A DNA stretch of 64,000 bases from Actibacterium sp. (GTDB taxonomy: Bacteria; Pseudomonadota; Alphaproteobacteria; Rhodobacterales; Rhodobacteraceae): assembly GCA_016278325.1 (NCBI GenBank), contig JADQCB010000002.1, positions 248,001-312,000 of the forward strand. The letters are read 5' to 3'. Below, piece by piece: positions 45,108 to 55,049 of the stretch. The notes beneath the pieces were generated by a model. That model was not told where the DNA came from, searched no databases, and was given only the letters and a program-made list of their open reading frames with translations. A program made the position numbers and the translations under genes. How positions within the stretch are numbered: the stretch's first letter is position 1; each line of letters opens with the position of its first letter.

Positions 45108-45725
45108 ATGATGATGTTCTGGAAGGCCGGGCTGGTGCTGCTGGCAATCCCCAAGACCGGGACCCAGGCCTATGCCGCGGCGCTTTCGGACGGGGCCGAC
45201 ATGGTGATCCGCCATCCAACGACCTTCAAGCACATGACCGCGCAGCGTTTCGATCGGAAGCTGCGCCCGTTGCTGCCTTCGCCGCAGGCGGCGCAGCTTG
45301 AGACCGTGGCCGTCATTCGGGCCCCGATCGACTGGCTGGGAAGCTGGTTCCGCTATCGCGGCCGCGCGCAGCTGGCGGGACAGCCCAACTCCACCGCCGG
45401 GCTGGAATTCGACGATTTCGTGACCGGCTATCTGGAGCGCGATCCGCCGCCCTGGGCGCAGATCGGTTCGCAACATCGCTTTGTCAGCGGAAAGGACGGG
45501 CGCATTCTGGTGGACCATCTGTTTCCCTATGAGGATCAGACCCGGCTGCGCGCCTTCCTGTCGCACCGGCTGGGCCGGGATGTGCCCCGGCCGGAGCTTC
45601 GCAATGTCTCTCCCACCCGGACGCTGACACTGTCGCCGGCAACCGAGGCGCGGCTGCGCGCCGAACGGGCAGAGGATTTCGCGCTACACAAGGCCGTCAG
45701 CGCCGCCGCGGCGTCCCGGGAATGA
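45108..45725 (+). CDS. Sulfotransferase-like protein
   Basis: 205 residues. [17 protein letters not shown] near residue 10 matches the 5'-PAPS phosphosulfate loop of sulfotransferases (PKxGT), and [16 protein letters not shown] matches the second conserved block (RxPxxWxxSW). Homologues in Rhodobacteraceae are often misannotated as gamma-glutamyl kinase. The substrate is unknown. Several ATGs start the gene (45108, 45111, 45114). Divergent from recA. Confidence 0.72.
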   Translation: MMMFWKAGLVLLAIPKTGTQAYAAALSDGADMVIRHPTTFKHMTAQRFDRKLRPLLPSPQAAQLETVAVIRAPIDWLGSWFRYRGRAQLAGQPNSTAGLEFDDFVTGYLERDPPPWAQIGSQHRFVSGKDGRILVDHLFPYEDQTRLRAFLSHRLGRDVPRPELRNVSPTRTLTLSPATEARLRAERAEDFALHKAVSAAAASRE

Positions 45726-45737
45726 TCCGGGGGCGGC

Positions 45738-48089
45738 TCAGCTCATCTGCGCGTGAACCGTTGCCGTCAGTTCCGACAAGGAGAACGGTTTCGGCAAGAA
45801 GACCGAATTGGGGATGCGTGCCTGGGTGTCGGAAAACGAATCTTCCGCATAGCCCGAAATGAAGACCACTTTCGCATCCGGATAATCCCTGAGCGCCTGA
45901 CGCACCCAGCTGGGCCCGTCCTTTCCGGGCATGACGACATCGGTGACGAACACGTCGATCCGGACCTTCGTCTCCCGCAGCGTCCTGAGGGCGCCCTCGG
46001 CGCTGTCCGCCTCCAGCACCGTGAACCCGCGCATTCGCAAGGCGCGCGACGCAAAGGCGCGAACCGGCGCCTCATCCTCGACCAGCAGGACCACGCCCGC
46101 CCCCCTTTCAGCCGTGTCGACGGATTCCTCAGGGGGCTGGGCGGCGCGTGGCTCGGCGTCTCTTGCGCGGGGAGCGGGAGGATCGAAGGTCATCCCGCCA
46201 AGGTCGGGAAGCTGCGCCTGCGCCTTTGGTCCGGGCTGCGGCCGGGCCCCGGCCCGGGCCGGGAAATAGAGCGTGAAACAGGTGCCCTCGCCCGGTTTGC
46301 TGTCAACGAAAATGAAGCCGCCGCTCTGTTTGACGATGCCATAAGCGGTCGAAAGGCCAAGCCCGGTTCCCTCGCCCGGGCCCTTGGTGGTGAAGAAAGG
46401 CTCGAAGATCTTGGTCAGGCGGTCGGGCGGGATTCCGTCGCCCTGATCGAGAATGCGCACCCTTGCATACGCGCCGGGCGGAACGGTCGCGCGATCGCGC
46501 CTCAATTCCGTCTCCAGGGTTTCCATCGCCGCCTCGATCCTGATTTCGCCGCCATCCGGCATCGCGTCACGCGCATTGACCACCAGGTTCATGATTACCT
46601 GTTCGAGCTTGCGCTTGTCGGCCCGGATCGGGGAGAGGTCGGCGGCCTGCGATACCGACAGGGTGACCCGCTCCCCCACCAGACGATCGAGCAGATGCGT
46701 CAGCTCCGTCAGGGTATCGCGCAGATCGATCATCTCGGGGCGCAGCGTCTGCTTGCGCGAGAACGCCAGAAGATGCCCGACAAGACCGGCGGCACGGTTG
46801 GCGTTCTGGCTGATCTGCACCAGATCGGCAAAATCCGGATCGCCCTGGTCGTGGCGCAACATCAACAGATCGCAATGCCCGGAAATGGCGGTCAGCAGGT
46901 TGTTGAAATCATGCGCGACGCCGCCGGCAAGCTGGCCGATCGCCTGCATCTTCTGGCTCTGCACGAATTGCGCCTCGAGCTTCTTCAATTCGGTCGCATC
47001 GGTCAGAACCGCCAGAAGCCCGGTTCCATGGTCGTCGGAAACGTGTTGCAGCGTGATCTGGAGAAAGACTTCGCGATCGTCCCGGCGCACGCGCAACACC
47101 TCGGCCTTGTTGCTTGCACGTCCCTGCGCGACCTCGTCCAGCCAGTCCAGAACCGACCGGCCCAACCCCTTGACCAGGTCCGGCAGGAACATCGGATCCT
47201 CCGGATCGCCCAGAAGCGCACGCGCCGGCGGGTTGGCCATCTGGATATTGCCATCCGGCGTGAGCCTGAGCAGCGCCACCGGCACATTGTCGAATGCCGT
47301 ATCCCCGCCGGGCGAGATAGGCCCGGGCTCCACGGGAAGAAGATACAGTTCCCGCCGGTTGTTGGGGCCGGGAATTTCGGCCACACGAACCGGGCGGCGG
47401 CCATCGGCGCCGTTCAGCCGCGCCACGTCGCCCGAGCGCACAGGCCCGTCGGGAAGGATCTCGGCCAGTGCCTTCCTGCGGCCGCCCAAAAGCCGCCGCG
47501 CCGCGGCGTTCATGAACAGGATCGTGTCGTTCCGGCCAAGCGTCATCATCGGTAATGCCAGTGCCTCGACCCCTTGGGGACCGCCACGCTCGGCCATCTC
47601 GTCGAAACGCCAGAAGAATGCCCCGGCAGCAAAGCGATGCACCGAGATGCGGACATGCCCATGCCGGGTGACCACATCCTCCTGCGCGGCGCCATCCAGC
47701 TCGGCCCGGGACTGCAAGCGGTGAATGACCGCCGTCGGGTCGGCGAACAACGCGCCCAAGGCCCGAACGAGCGTCTGGTCGGTCGACGTATCGAAGCGAT
47801 GCCGGGCCGCGTCGTTGCACCAGATCACCCGGCCATCGCCATCCGCCGCAAGGCCCGGCGCCCTGTCGCGATCCGCGAAAGCCGCCGCCAGCGCCGCGGC
47901 CTTTCGCCGTCCCGCCCGCGCCGAGCTGGCCACCAGCAGCGCGACCGCGCTGACCGATGCGGCCGCGACCATGAGCAGCGCAGCCGCCCGTGACCCGGAA
48001 GCCACAAGCGCCGCGCCCGACAGCCCGGCGGCCAGGATAAGCAAATGCCAAAGCCGCCCGGAAAAATCCGCCGCCGTGCGGCGAATCAT
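45738..48089 (-). CDS. cckA: Hybrid sensor histidine kinase CckA
   Basis: 783 residues from ATG 48089 (AGGA upstream; a GTG at 48116 is possible). Order: two N-terminal membrane spans, PAS-type regions (about 90-370), HisKA with the phospho-acceptor His near 393 in [17 protein letters not shown], HATPase with [15 protein letters not shown] and [18 protein letters not shown], and a receiver domain with Asp near 717 in [13 protein letters not shown]. This is the CckA architecture. It feeds the ChpT-CtrA phosphorelay, which controls motility, cell cycle and GTA production in this group. Confidence 0.93.
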   Translation of the reverse strand: MIRRTAADFSGRLWHLLILAAGLSGAALVASGSRAAALLMVAAASVSAVALLVASSARAGRRKAAALAAAFADRDRAPGLAADGDGRVIWCNDAARHRFDTSTDQTLVRALGALFADPTAVIHRLQSRAELDGAAQEDVVTRHGHVRISVHRFAAGAFFWRFDEMAERGGPQGVEALALPMMTLGRNDTILFMNAAARRLLGGRRKALAEILPDGPVRSGDVARLNGADGRRPVRVAEIPGPNNRRELYLLPVEPGPISPGGDTAFDNVPVALLRLTPDGNIQMANPPARALLGDPEDPMFLPDLVKGLGRSVLDWLDEVAQGRASNKAEVLRVRRDDREVFLQITLQHVSDDHGTGLLAVLTDATELKKLEAQFVQSQKMQAIGQLAGGVAHDFNNLLTAISGHCDLLMLRHDQGDPDFADLVQISQNANRAAGLVGHLLAFSRKQTLRPEMIDLRDTLTELTHLLDRLVGERVTLSVSQAADLSPIRADKRKLEQVIMNLVVNARDAMPDGGEIRIEAAMETLETELRRDRATVPPGAYARVRILDQGDGIPPDRLTKIFEPFFTTKGPGEGTGLGLSTAYGIVKQSGGFIFVDSKPGEGTCFTLYFPARAGARPQPGPKAQAQLPDLGGMTFDPPAPRARDAEPRAAQPPEESVDTAERGAGVVLLVEDEAPVRAFASRALRMRGFTVLEADSAEGALRTLRETKVRIDVFVTDVVMPGKDGPSWVRQALRDYPDAKVVFISGYAEDSFSDTQARIPNSVFLPKPFSLSELTATVHAQMS

Positions 48090-48168
48090 TCCAGTCCTGA
48101 GCCCAGACGTCGACACCGACGGACCTCCATCCTGCGATTCATCCTGTCCGCATTTCGCGCCGCTGGGG

Positions 48169-48184
48169 TTAAGCGCCGATTAAC
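48169..48184. promoter_or_regulatory. CtrA box (TTAA-N7-TTAA) upstream of cckA
   Basis: Exact TTAA-gcgccga-TTAAC, 80 nt before the cckA start, in the 134-nt gap between rsmB and cckA. This is the second and last perfect CtrA box I found. It suggests feedback of CtrA on its own kinase. Confidence 0.62.
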
Positions 48185-48223
48185 GGCAAAAGCTAAACAA
48201 CTTCTGGTTGCAGGTAAACCCGC

Positions 48224-49396
48224 TCAATCTCGCGTCAGCACCGCCACGAAAAATCCATCCCCCCCGTCGCCCGGCACCAGTTGCCGGCGAACGGCGATCT
48301 GCCACCCCGGATGGCGCGACAGGAATCCATCGACCTGCGCGCCGTTCTCTGCCTTCAGCAAAGAGCATGTCACATAGGCCAGGGTTCCGCCCGGCCGGAC
48401 CAGCGGCGCCGCGCGATCAAGGATCCCGGCCTGCGTTTTCAACAGGTCGGCCAGCATTTGCGGCGTCAGGCGCCACTTGCCCTCGGGCTGGCGCCGCCAC
48501 GCGCCGCTGCCCGAACAGGGCACGTCGCACAGGACCAGATCGAACGGGCCGGCATGGTCCGGCGCCGTGTCGGTCAGGATCGTCACCGCCACCCCGGCCC
48601 GGGCCGCCCTTGCGGGCAGATCGCGCATCCGTTCGCCGGCCGCGTCATGGGCGAAAAACCGCGCCTCGGCGCGCCCGGCCATGGCCAGCGTCTTGCCGCC
48701 GCCGCCGGCACACAGATCCAGCACCGTCTGCCCCGGCTTGAGCGGCAGCATGTCGATGACAGCCTGCGAGGCGACGTCCTGAACCTCGACCAATCCCTGC
48801 GCGAAGGCCTCGGACCGCGCAACCTTGCGCGGGCCGGACGTCACCTCAAGCGCGGTCCGCGCCCCGGGATGCGGGCGGGTCTCGATCCCCTCGCGCCTCA
48901 ACGCAGCCTGCGCCGCGACCGGATCGGTCTTTCGCAGGTTGACCCGCAGAAAGAGCGGCGCCCGGTGGCGCAGCGCCTGCATCACCCTTTCGAAATCGGG
49001 TCCCAGGCTTTCACGCAGAGGGGCTGCAAGCCAGTCCGGACAATCCAGTGCCACGGTCCCGCCCAGATCCGGATATGCGGGCGCCTCTGCCTTTTCGTCG
49101 ACGCTCAGTGGCGGCGGCGCATGGCCCTTGCCGGTGAACAAGTCCTCGGGAGAGCCGCCCGCCGCACGCACCGCGCCGATCATCAGGCCGCGCCCGGTTT
49201 CCCCGCCGCCCAGTGCGGCAAAGGAGCGACGGCACCGCAGCGCGTCGAAGACATGATCGCGGATCGCGGCGCGATCCCCGGACCCGGCAAAGCGGTTGCC
49301 CCGCGCCCAGGTCGTCAGGACCTGCTCGACCGGCGCCCCGGCGAGATACCGATCGAGAATCTCGATCGCCGCGGCGATACGCGCGGCCGGGGTCAT
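48224..49396 (-). CDS. rsmB: 16S rRNA m5C methyltransferase RsmB-like
   Basis: 390 residues. An N-terminal NusB-like helical domain (about 1-130) precedes the SAM-dependent domain: VLDLCAGGGGKTLAMAGRA, CDVPCSGSGAWRRQPEGKW with the catalytic PC, and GGTLAYVTCSLLKAENGAQV with the second Cys. It methylates C967-type positions. ATG 49396 begins the NusB-like fold. Confidence 0.9.
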   Translation of the reverse strand: MTPAARIAAAIEILDRYLAGAPVEQVLTTWARGNRFAGSGDRAAIRDHVFDALRCRRSFAALGGGETGRGLMIGAVRAAGGSPEDLFTGKGHAPPPLSVDEKAEAPAYPDLGGTVALDCPDWLAAPLRESLGPDFERVMQALRHRAPLFLRVNLRKTDPVAAQAALRREGIETRPHPGARTALEVTSGPRKVARSEAFAQGLVEVQDVASQAVIDMLPLKPGQTVLDLCAGGGGKTLAMAGRAEARFFAHDAAGERMRDLPARAARAGVAVTILTDTAPDHAGPFDLVLCDVPCSGSGAWRRQPEGKWRLTPQMLADLLKTQAGILDRAAPLVRPGGTLAYVTCSLLKAENGAQVDGFLSRHPGWQIAVRRQLVPGDGGDGFFVAVLTRD

Positions 49397-49518
49397 CGCC
49401 GCCCCGTCGCCGTGCAAAGGCCCGCCGCGCCGTCGCCCCGTCTTGCATTTGCTTGCCCTGGCATTCGTCCTGTCCTTCGTGCCGGCCCCGGCTCACGTCG
49501 GCCGCCTTCGGGCCGCTG

Positions 49519-50538
49519 TCAAGCCGCAAAGAACTCCGGCTCGAACGGAAGAACCACCGGCGCGCCACGGTCGCCGTGAATGATCAGCGAGGCCTCGTCC
49601 AGGTGGATGTCGCGCACCGATCGCCATGCTGCGGGGCGTGGAATGGCACCGATCACATGACGGATCATGTGGCAGCGATCCGGGGCCAGTTCCAGATGTC
49701 CGGCCCCGTGGCCGCCCCCCTTGCGCGACGGGCACCGGGCGTCGGTCAGGCCCAGCATCCGGTTGCGGCGCGAAGCGGCCGGATCATCCCGGGCGCCCGC
49801 AGAGACCGAGAACATGGTGACAGGCAGGCTCGTTGCATCCTTCAGCAAAAACACGATGTCCTGCGGGCCGGCGCGCATCACGGCGGTCCAGGCCAAGGCC
49901 TGCCCGGTCGCCTCGACGCATCGAATGCAGGTCGCCGCCCCCCCGGGCAGGTCGAAGGGATCCAGCTGAATCGCGCCCTCGCCAGTGGCGAATTCGGCCA
50001 GGTCGAGGTCGCGTTCCCGGCCATCCGCCCCCCTGGCAATGGCGCCCGGCCGCTTGGGCGACAAACACAGCAGATCGCCCCCGGACAGGCGCAGGAACGC
50101 CGGATGCGTCACCGGGAATCGCCCGCGCCCGCCCGAAAGCCAGTGCGACTGGTAAAGAAGCGGCACGTTTCCATGCAGGCACAATTCCCGTTCGACCCGG
50201 GCGCCCTTTGGCCTGCACCCGAGCGTGAACCGCCCAGCGACCGCATTACGGGTCTGCACCAGTTCCTCGACGATCCAGGGGATGCCCTGCGATGCCGCGT
50301 CCCCGGGGCGGAGAAAGGGCCCCTCCGCCCGCCCGGCCACCGACCACGCCCCGGGAGCCGGGCGATCCGGCCCGGGCGCGTCGGAATCCTCCAGCGGTGT
50401 CAGCCAGCGATCGTCGCTGGCGAATCGAAGATCGAACACCGCCCCCTGGAACGGATCGAACTTCAGGGTCGCGCCCGGTACCGCCATCGTCAACGACTCG
50501 TCCAAGTGCTGCCCCCATAGCAAACGTCGCGACAACAT
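49519..50538 (-). CDS. Protein of unknown function with a Hint-like C-terminal arrangement (uncertain)
   Basis: 339 residues from ATG 50538 (a TTG at 50598 extends it). It is globular with no spans. I recognise no family with certainty; mid-protein LWGQHLDESLTMAVPGATLKFDPFQG and DRWLTPLEDSDAP (in pieces) recall nothing diagnostic, and the C-terminus (HVIGAIPRPAAWRSVRDIHLDE) is unremarkable. No signal peptide. It lies between rsmB and rlmE on the same strand without close spacing. Existence is supported by codon-like GC bias only; a shorter start is possible. Confidence 0.5.
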   Translation of the reverse strand: MLSRRLLWGQHLDESLTMAVPGATLKFDPFQGAVFDLRFASDDRWLTPLEDSDAPGPDRPAPGAWSVAGRAEGPFLRPGDAASQGIPWIVEELVQTRNAVAGRFTLGCRPKGARVERELCLHGNVPLLYQSHWLSGGRGRFPVTHPAFLRLSGGDLLCLSPKRPGAIARGADGRERDLDLAEFATGEGAIQLDPFDLPGGAATCIRCVEATGQALAWTAVMRAGPQDIVFLLKDATSLPVTMFSVSAGARDDPAASRRNRMLGLTDARCPSRKGGGHGAGHLELAPDRCHMIRHVIGAIPRPAAWRSVRDIHLDEASLIIHGDRGAPVVLPFEPEFFAA

Positions 50539-50622
50539 TAGACCATCCACGCCGTCCGGGGCTACGGGCCTGTCCGAAACGCTGTGTTTCAATCGCAAGC
50601 CGCGCAGGGGTCGCGGTGCCGC

Positions 50623-51333
50623 TCACCGATCCGGGCGGAACCCGGTCGCCACGACGAACTTCTCGGAACTGTCGCTCCGGCTGGCCGGCGGCTTGACATT
50701 GGCGACCTTGCCAAAGCGCTGTTTCAGCCGTTTCTGCAAGTCCCCCTCGGCCCCGCCGGCCAGCACCTTGGCAACGAAGGTGCCCCCCTCTTCGAGCACA
50801 TCGAAGGCCAGCTGCGCCGCCGCCTCGCACAACGCGACGATGCGCAGATGGTCGGTCTGCTTGTGCCCCGAACTGGCCGCGGCCATGTCGCTCATCACCA
50901 CGTCGGCCTTGCCACCCAGCCAGTCCTTGACCCGCGTGTCGGCATCGTCATCCATGAAATCCAGCTGATGGATCTCGGCCCCCGGAACCGGCTCGACCGG
51001 TTGCAGGTCCACCCCAAGCACCCGGCCGACAGGCTTGCCCTTGCGCTCGGCCAGCGCGTTGACCCGGGCCACCGCGACCTGGCACCAGCCGCCCGGCGCG
51101 CAGCCCAGATCGACCACCCGCGCGCCGGGGGTCAGGAAGTGATACTTGTCATCCAGTTCCAGGATCTTGAAGGCGGCCCGGCCGCGATAGCCGTCGGCCC
51201 TGGCGCGCTTGACGTAAGGATCGTTCAATTGCCGTTCCAGCCACCGGGTCGAGGACAACCGGCGCCCGCGGGCGCTCTTTACCTTGACCTTCAGATCGCG
51301 CTGGCCGCGCCCGCTGCTCTTTTTTTCCACCAT
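50623..51333 (-). CDS. rlmE: 23S rRNA 2'-O-methyltransferase (FtsJ/RrmJ)
   Basis: 236 residues. SAM-binding [15 protein letters not shown], the [21 protein letters not shown] block (in pieces) with the second catalytic Asp and [12 protein letters not shown] with the catalytic Lys, matching the K-D-K-E tetrad of RlmE. It methylates U2552-type position of 23S rRNA. The N-terminal basic tail ([20 protein letters not shown]) is usual. 101 nt separate it from the phosphatase gene upstream. Confidence 0.93.
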   Translation of the reverse strand: MVEKKSSGRGQRDLKVKVKSARGRRLSSTRWLERQLNDPYVKRARADGYRGRAAFKILELDDKYHFLTPGARVVDLGCAPGGWCQVAVARVNALAERKGKPVGRVLGVDLQPVEPVPGAEIHQLDFMDDDADTRVKDWLGGKADVVMSDMAAASSGHKQTDHLRIVALCEAAAQLAFDVLEEGGTFVAKVLAGGAEGDLQKRLKQRFGKVANVKPPASRSDSSEKFVVATGFRPDR

Positions 51334-51434
51334 ATCCGCTCACCGATCCGGTATCGCCCAGGATACCCATGTTTTCATCTTTTCATCGCGCCCGTGGGTT
51401 TTCCACCCCGGCTGTCCCCGCGGACCGGCCCCGC

Positions 51435-52547
51435 TCAGAACGGGCCTTCCTCCAGCACGCCGTCGGCGCTCATCTGTGCATAGAGCAACCCCTCGCGCAG
51501 GCCACGGTCGGCCACCGACAACCGGTCGGTCGGCCAGACCCGCAGCAGCGCCTGAAGGATCGCCGCACCCGACATGATCAAGGCGTGGCGATCGCGCCCG
51601 ATGCGCGGATCCCGCCGCCGGCCTTCCGGACCCAGCGCCAGGTAATCGCGGATCACCCGGTCTATCTGGTCGCCGGTCATGCGCAACCCGTCCACCTTGT
51701 TGCGGTCATAGCGCTTGAGCCCCAGGAAAGAGGCCGCCACCGTGGTCACGGTGCCGCTGGTGCCGATGATCTGGAACCCCTCGCGGGCCTGCTCTGCCGC
51801 GTAGGGCGAGAATTCCGCCAGGTTTTCCTCGAAGAACCAGCTCATCAGCGCGAAACGCGCGGCATCGTCCTCGACATCGTCGAACTGGTCCTTCAGCGTC
51901 GCCACCCCCAGCGGCACGCTGATCCAGTCCACCACCTTGGCCGCCGGAAACGGGCTGTCGGCGGTGTGGAATCCGGCATGCAGACGCATGATCGCGCGCG
52001 GCCGTTCGACGCGCGGCACGCGCGACAGGTCGATCCAGACCAGCTCGGTCGATCCCCCGCCGATATCCACCACCAGCAACTGCTCGGTGCGGGTCGAGAC
52101 CAGCGGCGCGCAGGACACCACGGCCAGGCGCGCCTCTTCCTCGGGCTGGATGACCTCCAGCCTCAGCCCGGTCTCTTGCTCGACCAGGCGGGTGAAGTCC
52201 AGCGCGTTGCGTGCCCGCCGGCAGGCCTCGGTAGCCACCAGGCGCATACGGGCCACGCCGTGACGCTCCAGCTTGTTCTTGCAGATGCGCAGCGCCTGGA
52301 CCGTGCGCCCGATCGAGGCACGCGACAACCGGCCGGACGCCTCCAGCCCCGTGCCCAGCTGCACGGATTTCGAGAAACTGTCCACCACATGAAACTGGCT
52401 GCCCTTCGGCTGGGCAATCAGCATGCGGCAGCTATTCGTGCCGAGATCCAGCGCGGCATAAAGCGCGGCCGGGTCCGGCGTGTTCGGCGCGGGGGTTGCC
52501 ACCGATTTCGGGAACGCGCCCGCGCCAGCGGGACGCCTGGGCGCCAT
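51435..52547 (-). CDS. Ppx/GppA family phosphatase
   Basis: 370 residues. ASKHA fold with ALDLGTNSCRMLIAQP near residue 35 and LLVVDIGGGSTELVW near 170, plus FQIIGTSGTVTTVAAS. It hydrolyses polyphosphate or pppGpp; only about 300 residues of the core domain are present, so it is the short single-domain type. ATG 52547 has GAGG upstream. The first residues (PRRPAGAGAFPKSVATPAPN) are a low-complexity tail. Confidence 0.9.
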   Translation of the reverse strand: MAPRRPAGAGAFPKSVATPAPNTPDPAALYAALDLGTNSCRMLIAQPKGSQFHVVDSFSKSVQLGTGLEASGRLSRASIGRTVQALRICKNKLERHGVARMRLVATEACRRARNALDFTRLVEQETGLRLEVIQPEEEARLAVVSCAPLVSTRTEQLLVVDIGGGSTELVWIDLSRVPRVERPRAIMRLHAGFHTADSPFPAAKVVDWISVPLGVATLKDQFDDVEDDAARFALMSWFFEENLAEFSPYAAEQAREGFQIIGTSGTVTTVAASFLGLKRYDRNKVDGLRMTGDQIDRVIRDYLALGPEGRRRDPRIGRDRHALIMSGAAILQALLRVWPTDRLSVADRGLREGLLYAQMSADGVLEEGPF

Positions 52548-52753
52548 TTCGATCGCCCTCCAACTCAACTTGCCTTGCAAGGTAGTGGCCCCGTCGCGCC
52601 GGCGCAAGCGCGCTGTCGCGGCGCGGTGGCGCAGCCCGCGAAAGCCGGTCAAGGCGGCGTTGACGTCGCATCATGCCTGCGTCATGTCGAAAACCGGCAC
52701 CGCCTTGCCGCCGGCGCAGCGTAGAAGCGGGGGACGGAAAGCAGGGGAATCGG

Positions 52754-53053
52754 ATGCACGAGGTCACCATCGTCTTCTGGCGCGACATTCCGGCCCAGAT
52801 CATCGTCGGCAAGGGCCGGCGCGGGGCCAGGCGCGTGCTCGACGAAAGGTTCGAAAAGGCGATCGACCGCTGCGCCATGAAGACCGGGGCGCGCGACACC
52901 GATGCCTATCTGGCCGAATGGCGCCGCGCCGCCCCCTACACGATCGACACCGGCGCCCCGGAAGAGATCGCAGAAACCGAGGCCGCGCGGATCGAGGCCG
53001 AATATGACGACGACCGGTTGCAGGCGCTGATCGCCAATGCCGGATGGAACTGA
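52754..53053 (+). CDS. Virulence-factor family small protein (Virulence_fact-like)
   Basis: 99 residues. VTIVFWRDIPAQIIVGKGRRGARRVLDERFEKAID is typical of pfam13769-like proteins found next to tetrahydrofolate and corrinoid methyl-transfer genes in Rhodobacteraceae. The name is misleading; it is probably an accessory to a demethylation pathway. ATG 52754 begins the conserved block. It lies 26 nt before the MTHFR-like gene. Confidence 0.78.
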   Translation: MHEVTIVFWRDIPAQIIVGKGRRGARRVLDERFEKAIDRCAMKTGARDTDAYLAEWRRAAPYTIDTGAPEEIAETEAARIEAEYDDDRLQALIANAGWN

Positions 53054-53079
53054 CGCTGCACAGGCTGAGGGAGGCCGCG

Positions 53080-54000
53080 ATGGCATTGCTGCAATTCAAG
53101 AGGCGCGACGAGCGGGCCATGCCCGTCGACCCGCGGGTGGAGGCCTTCCTGCAGGGCTATTCGATCGAGGTGATGCCGCGCACCGCCGCGAAGGTCGGAA
53201 ATTTCCGCACCCTGCTGCCGGCCGGCACCCGCGTCTATATCGCCCATATCGACGGAACCCCGATCGAGGAGATGGTCGCCACGGCCGCGCGGTTGCGCGC
53301 CGAGGGGCTTGAGCCGATGCCGCATTTCCCCGCGCGCATCATCCGCGACCGCGCCATGCTGGCCGACTGGATCGCCCGCTACCGCGGCGAGGCCGGGGTG
53401 CGCCAGGCGCTGCTGCTGGCCGGTGGCGTCTCGACGCCGCAGGGCGATTTCGACAGCTCGATGCAGTTGATGGAAACCGGGCTTTTCGACGGGTTCGCGC
53501 GGCTGCATGTCGCCGGCCACCCCGAGGGCAACCGCGACATCGATCCCGATGGCGGCGACCGCGCGGTGATGCAGGCGCTGCGCTGGAAACAGGAATTCGC
53601 CGAACGCAGCGATGCCGAGATGGCCATCGTCACCCAGTTCGCCTTCGAGCCCGGCCCGGTGATTGCCTGGGCCGACCGCCTGGCCGCCGAAGGCATCCGC
53701 CTGCCCATTCATATCGGGGTGGCCGGCCCGGCCAGGCTTCAGACATTGATAAGGTTCGCCATCGCCTGCGGCGTCGGCCCCTCGCTGCGCGTGCTGCAAA
53801 AACGCGCCCGCGATGTCACCAAGCTGATGCTGCCCTTCGAACCGGACGACTTCGTCACCGCGCTGGCGGCGCACAAGGCCGCCACCCCCGGCTTCAACAT
53901 CGAGCATGTGCATTTCTTCCCGCTGGGCGGAATCCAGACCAACGCCACCTGGGCCATCGAGCACGGCGGCGCCGCCGCGGTTCCGGCCGAGCCATCCTGA
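53080..54000 (+). CDS. Methylenetetrahydrofolate reductase-like protein
   Basis: 306 residues. A TIM-barrel of the MTHFR superfamily: YIAHIDGTPIEEMVATAARL, MPHFPARI, ALLLAGGVSTPQGDF and FGVAxGPA-type IHIGVAGPARL. It is likely to interconvert methyl- and methylene-THF, transferring a methyl group from the cobalamin pathway into one-carbon metabolism. ATG 53080 has GGGAGG upstream. It is upstream of the methyltransferase in the same operon (16 nt). Confidence 0.88.
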   Translation: MALLQFKRRDERAMPVDPRVEAFLQGYSIEVMPRTAAKVGNFRTLLPAGTRVYIAHIDGTPIEEMVATAARLRAEGLEPMPHFPARIIRDRAMLADWIARYRGEAGVRQALLLAGGVSTPQGDFDSSMQLMETGLFDGFARLHVAGHPEGNRDIDPDGGDRAVMQALRWKQEFAERSDAEMAIVTQFAFEPGPVIAWADRLAAEGIRLPIHIGVAGPARLQTLIRFAIACGVGPSLRVLQKRARDVTKLMLPFEPDDFVTALAAHKAATPGFNIEHVHFFPLGGIQTNATWAIEHGGAAAVPAEPS

Positions 54001-54015
54001 AGGACAGACCCCCGA

Positions 54016-54975
54016 ATGACCCGCACCGTTGTCGAATCCCGCACCCGCACCGTCACCATCGGCTTTGATGAGCCGTTCTGCGTGATCGGCGAGCGCATCA
54101 ACCCCACCGGCCGCAAGAAGCTGGCCGCCGAGCTGGAGGCGGGCGATTTCTCGACCGTCGAGAAGGACGCGCTGGAGCAGGTCGCCTGTGGCGCGATGGT
54201 TCTGGATATCAATGCCGGCGTGGTCTACAATTCCAACCCCAACCCGAACGAGACCGAGCCGCCGCTGATGACCCGGATGATCGAACTGGTGCAGGGGCTG
54301 GTGGATGTGCCGCTTTGCATCGACAGTTCGGTGCCGGCGGCGCTGGAGGCCGGGCTGGCGGCGGCGCAGGGCCGGCCGCTGCTGAACTCGGTCACCGGCG
54401 AGGAGGAGCGGCTGGACCTGGTGCTGCCGCTGGTCAAGAAATACAACGTGCCGGTGGTGGCGATCTCGAACGACGACACCGGCATATCCGAGGATCCCGA
54501 CATCCGCTTCGCGGTGGCCCGCAAGATCGTCGAGCGCGCCGCCGATTTCGGCATCCCCGCGCATGACATCGTCGTGGACCCGCTGGTGATGCCTGTGGGC
54601 GCGATGGCCAGCGCCGGCCAGCAGGTCTTTGCGCTGGTGCGCCGCCTGCGCGAGGAGCTGGGCGTGAACACGACCTGCGGCGCGTCGAATATCAGCTTCG
54701 GCCTGCCGCACCGGCACGGGATCAACGCGGCCTTCCTGCCGATGGCGATCGGCGCCGGCATGACCAGCGCCATCATGAACCCGGTCCGCCCGGTCGAGAT
54801 GGAGGCGATCCGCGCCGCCAATTTCCTGATGAACCACGACGACAACGGCTATGACTGGATCAAGTTCAGCCGGGTGCTGGACGCGGTCGAGGCCGGCACG
54901 CCGTATCCCGAGGCCGCCCGCGCCTCGGCCGATGCCGGCGGCAGCCGTGGCGGCCGGCGCCGGCGTCGGGCATGA
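54016..54975 (+). CDS. Methyltetrahydrofolate:corrinoid methyltransferase
   Basis: 319 residues. Pterin-binding TIM barrel: FCVIGERINPTGRKKLAAEL, MVLDINAGV, CIDSSVPAALEAGL, and SNISFGLPHRHGINAAFL near the C-terminus, the MeTr signature. It moves methyl groups between a corrinoid protein and tetrahydrofolate. No corrinoid protein or MttB-type methyltransferase is encoded in the window, so its partner must be elsewhere or past the operon. A Gly/Arg-rich tail (GGSRGGRRRRRA) is unusual. Confidence 0.93.
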   Translation: MTRTVVESRTRTVTIGFDEPFCVIGERINPTGRKKLAAELEAGDFSTVEKDALEQVACGAMVLDINAGVVYNSNPNPNETEPPLMTRMIELVQGLVDVPLCIDSSVPAALEAGLAAAQGRPLLNSVTGEEERLDLVLPLVKKYNVPVVAISNDDTGISEDPDIRFAVARKIVERAADFGIPAHDIVVDPLVMPVGAMASAGQQVFALVRRLREELGVNTTCGASNISFGLPHRHGINAAFLPMAIGAGMTSAIMNPVRPVEMEAIRAANFLMNHDDNGYDWIKFSRVLDAVEAGTPYPEAARASADAGGSRGGRRRRRA

Positions 54976-55049
54976 ACGACGATCCATCGGACTCGGCGGC
55001 GGCGAAATAAGGCTTTCGCCGGCCGTGCCCCTCGGTCAGAACGGGGTGT

